From Rheinheimera sp. SA_1 (GTDB lineage Bacteria; Pseudomonadota; Gammaproteobacteria; Enterobacterales; Alteromonadaceae), in the NCBI RefSeq assembly GCF_001669775.1, contig NZ_LXWK01000011.1, forward strand, positions 1,240,001 to 1,304,000: 64,000 nt of DNA, given 5' to 3'. Below, piece after piece: positions 61,710-64,000 of the stretch; position 1 is the first letter of the stretch, and every line of letters begins with the position of its first letter. A model generated the notes under the pieces. That model saw only the letters and a program-made list of their open reading frames with translations, made no database searches and was not told the origin of the DNA. The translations under genes were made by a program, and so were the position numbers.

Positions 61710-63641
61710 ATGCAAAAAACCACAGCGCAGTTGCTGGAAAACCCACAGCTACTCCAGTTTGAATCTGACAAGTTACTTAAACGTTTTAGCTCAAGTTTAA
61801 AAACCTTGGCTAAACAAAGTTTTCCGGCTTTTCAGTTACGGCTGCAACAGGTGTTGCCGAAGTTACTGCAGCTGTATCTGACGCTATATGGCAATCAGTA
61901 CGACTGTTATTACCAGCTGGAACAGCTGCTGAAACTATTGGCGAAAAGCTCGGCGCAGCGCCCGGACTATTTAAAGCAACAAGATCTGCAGCAAGAGCAA
62001 CAACCGCAGCATTGGCATCAATCGGCCCAAGCCCTCGGCGCCGCCTGCTACGTTGATTTATTTGCGGACAATTTCGAAGGCCTGGCCAACCGTATTCCGT
62101 ATTTACAACAAACCGGCATTAATTACCTGCATCTGATGCCGTTGTTTAAAGCGCCGGTCCCCAACAGTGATGGCGGTTATGCAGTGTCCGATTATCGCGA
62201 CACCATGCCGGAATTGGGCTCGATGCCGCAATTGGCCGCTTTAATGCAGCAGTTACATCAGCAAGGCATTAAGCCGGTGCTGGATTTTGTGTTTAATCAC
62301 ACTTCTGATGAGCATCGTTGGGCCAAGCTCGCCAAAGCAGGCCAACAAGAATATCGCGATTATTATTTTTTCCTGACCGAGCAGGAACGTGACCAGTTTG
62401 CCCCCTGTTTACGGGAGATTTTCCCGGAAATTCGTCGGGGCTGTTTTACTCAAGACGCCGACTCCAAACGTTGGATTTGGACCACTTTTAACAGTTTTCA
62501 GTGGGATCTGAACTACGGCAACCCGCAAGTGTTTAATGCGATGGCGGAAGAAATGCTGTTTCTGGCCAATCAAGGCGCAGCGGTGTTGCGATTAGACGCG
62601 CTGGCATTTGTCTGGAAAGAGGCCGGTACCGGCTGTGAAAATCTGCAAAAAGCCCATACGGTGATCCAGGCTTTTAATGCGGTGGCGCGAATTGCCGCCC
62701 CGGCATTGCAGTTTAAGTCGGAAGCCATCGTCCACCCGGACGAAGTGGTGAAATATATTGCGCCGGGCGAATGTCAGTTGTCATATAACCCGCTGCTGAT
62801 GGCGCTACTTTGGAACAGTCTGGCAACCCGCAAAACCCGCTTGTTATCAGAATCGTTGCGGCGGCGGTTTGAGATTGATCCACATTGCAGCTGGGTCAAT
62901 TATATTCGTTGCCACGACGATATCGGCTGGACTTTTGACGACGATGTCGCCCGCCAGCTTGGCATCAATCCGGATCATCACCGGCAGTTTTTAAATCAGT
63001 TTTATACCGGGCAATTCCCAGGCAGTTTTGCCAAAGGGGTACCGTTTCAGCAAAACCCAATCAACGGCGATTGCCGTGTGGCCGGTATGCTGGCGTCGCT
63101 GGCCGGGGTTGAACAAGCGCAAAGTGAAGGCCATACCCTGCATCTGCAGCATGCGCTGGCGCGAATTAACCTTTTGAACAGCATTATTCTAAGCATCGGC
63201 GGCTTGCCGTTGCTGTATATGGGCGACGAGCTTGGTTTACTGAATGACTATAGTTATCAGCAAGATCCAGTGAAAAAAGACGACAGTCGCTGGGTTAACA
63301 GAGTCAAACTTGATAGCCAGCAGTTGTTGGAAGCACAAAGTAAAACCAGTAGCAGCGGCCGGATTTATCAGCAACTGCAGCATTTAATCACCACCCGCGC
63401 CAGCCTGCCGGAAACCGGCGCTGGCAGCACTCGTATTTTAACCTGCGACAATCCGCACTTGTTTAGCTATCAGCGGGAACTTGCCGGGAAAACTCTGCTA
63501 TGTCTGGTGAACTTCTCCGAACAGCCGCAATACTATCAGCAGCTACCCGCTGGCCACTGGGTTGATCAACTCAGTGGCCAGAGTTATCAGAGTCGTGTCA
63601 TTCAACTAAGCCCATATCAGGTGCTCTGGTTGCGTCATTAA
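61710..63641 (+). CDS. Amylosucrase (GH13 subfamily 4)
   Basis: 643 residues. It transfers glucose from sucrose to an alpha-1,4-glucan and frees fructose. Catalytic residues line up with Neisseria polysaccharea amylosucrase at a constant offset of ten: Asp154 (NSDGGY), His197 (FNHTSD), Asp296 nucleophile (LRLDAL), Glu338 acid/base (FKSEAIVHPDE) and Asp403 (RCHDDIGW). Arg527 (DDSRWV) matches Arg509 after an insertion of eight residues near 470. The amylosucrase N-domain (1-100) is present and there is no signal peptide. The 3' end overlaps the convergent M28 gene by 44 bp. Confidence 0.94.
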   Translation: MQKTTAQLLENPQLLQFESDKLLKRFSSSLKTLAKQSFPAFQLRLQQVLPKLLQLYLTLYGNQYDCYYQLEQLLKLLAKSSAQRPDYLKQQDLQQEQQPQHWHQSAQALGAACYVDLFADNFEGLANRIPYLQQTGINYLHLMPLFKAPVPNSDGGYAVSDYRDTMPELGSMPQLAALMQQLHQQGIKPVLDFVFNHTSDEHRWAKLAKAGQQEYRDYYFFLTEQERDQFAPCLREIFPEIRRGCFTQDADSKRWIWTTFNSFQWDLNYGNPQVFNAMAEEMLFLANQGAAVLRLDALAFVWKEAGTGCENLQKAHTVIQAFNAVARIAAPALQFKSEAIVHPDEVVKYIAPGECQLSYNPLLMALLWNSLATRKTRLLSESLRRRFEIDPHCSWVNYIRCHDDIGWTFDDDVARQLGINPDHHRQFLNQFYTGQFPGSFAKGVPFQQNPINGDCRVAGMLASLAGVEQAQSEGHTLHLQHALARINLLNSIILSIGGLPLLYMGDELGLLNDYSYQQDPVKKDDSRWVNRVKLDSQQLLEAQSKTSSSGRIYQQLQHLITTRASLPETGAGSTRILTCDNPHLFSYQRELAGKTLLCLVNFSEQPQYYQQLPAGHWVDQLSGQSYQSRVIQLSPYQVLWLRH

Positions 63642-64000
63642 CCTTTGTATTAGGGCTAGTCGCTGGCATCCAGGCCCGATGCACCGTTTCTGACAACATC
63701 CGCGGACGCACTGGTTCGTTGGCAATTTCCAGCCCTAAATCCAGCGTGAACTGGGCTTGTTGTTGCATGCCGGTTAAATCCCAGGCCGGATCGTATTGGT
63801 CCGAAGGCTGGTGATAGTGATCGGCAAAGGCCTTTATTTTTGCCAGCGAATCTTGGTGATTATGCTCGAAGGTAAAGTGGCCGTCGGAGGAAAATACCGG
63901 CGAACCGACCCGAAATGCCGGAATGCCAAACCTGGCAAAACTAAAGTGGTCACTGCGAAAGTAGGCGCCGGACGGATCTGGTAATACGTCCAGTAATTGC
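63598..64000 (-). CDS. M28-family metallopeptidase (partial, N-terminal part outside window)
   Basis: Reading the minus strand from the edge, the frame is open for 133 codons and stops at TGA (63598-63600). The visible C-terminal end has YFRSDHFSFARFGIPAFRV, with the histidine and flanking residues typical of zinc M28 peptidases (a metal ligand in 'SDH..FA..G.P'), and YDPAWDLTGMQQQAQFTLDLGLEIAN. This is a different subgroup from the gene at 49586, resembling the M28 peptidases with a Pro/Tyr-rich C-terminal region. The last 44 bp overlap the end of amylosucrase on the other strand. Confidence 0.85.
   Translation of the reverse strand, partial: QLLDVLPDPSGAYFRSDHFSFARFGIPAFRVGSPVFSSDGHFTFEHNHQDSLAKIKAFADHYHQPSDQYDPAWDLTGMQQQAQFTLDLGLEIANEPVRPRMLSETVHRAWMPATSPNTKVNDATRAPDMGLVE

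Overview
The window reads as chromosomal DNA of a free-living gammaproteobacterium. The best fit is the Rheinheimera / Alishewanella / Arsukibacterium group or a close Alteromonadales relative. This is inferred from the complete MSHA type IV pilus locus lying directly upstream of mreB, a csrD/mshH homologue next to it, a TonB-dependent receptor, several secreted peptidases and the protein style. No 16S rRNA or other decisive marker is present. The DNA is gene-dense and even in character. There is no prophage, CRISPR array, integrase or transposase gene; the only mobile-looking DNA is short dispersed repeats.

Layout. 1-898: 5' part of mreB (minus). 1371-17517: sixteen MSHA pilus genes on the minus strand, in transcription order mshI, pilN-like mshI2, mshJ, K, L, M, N, E, G, mshB-like pilin, mshA, C, D, O, P, Q. 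Most neighbours overlap by a few bases, so this is one long operon or a few nested ones. mshF is absent. 17638-20274: a PLP-dependent desulfhydrase/deaminase (plus) sits between the operon and csrD (minus). 20416-25398: minus-strand metabolic genes (Na+/alanine symporter, VOC protein, periplasmic binding protein, M19 dipeptidase lipoprotein, arylamine N-acetyltransferase). 25573-30688: plus-strand MtnK-like kinase, VOC protein, Asp-box beta-propeller and TonB receptor. 30784-33954: a LolA-like periplasmic protein, a 393-residue unknown and a small membrane protein.

34059-36615: a 7TM histidine kinase and a LuxR-type response regulator are divergent, and their start codons overlap. 36705-41541: a DUF3718 protein, PEP carboxylase and an ABC1 kinase. 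41791-46193: three exported alpha/beta hydrolases, the last in an operon with a sigma factor fused to a multi-helix membrane domain; this is the most unusual part of the window. 46266-49193: CPA2 antiporter, 2-keto-4-pentenoate hydratase-like protein, small cytochrome c and tRNA-Gly(CCC). 49586-53807: M28 peptidase, DUF2200, nitroreductase and a beta-lactamase-fold hydrolase. 53888-58269: an MHYT hybrid kinase translationally coupled to an HD-GYP response regulator. 58540-60527: LtrA-like membrane protein and a binding protein. 60554-63641: divergent fructokinase and amylosucrase, together a sucrose-use pair. 63598-64000: 3' end of another M28 peptidase.

How it fits together. Cyclic-di-GMP is a recurring theme. 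MshE carries both 24-residue c-di-GMP-binding motifs, CsrD is a degenerate GGDEF-EAL protein, and the HD-GYP regulator should degrade c-di-GMP. Pilus assembly here is therefore probably tied to second-messenger level. Four short repeat families are dispersed between genes: a perfect palindrome built on GGGGTCAGAGTCAATTG (three copies), a paired GTAGGGCG element (two), a CCCGTCAT..TGAAGTT element (two) and a TAGGGTGGAT repeat (one cluster).
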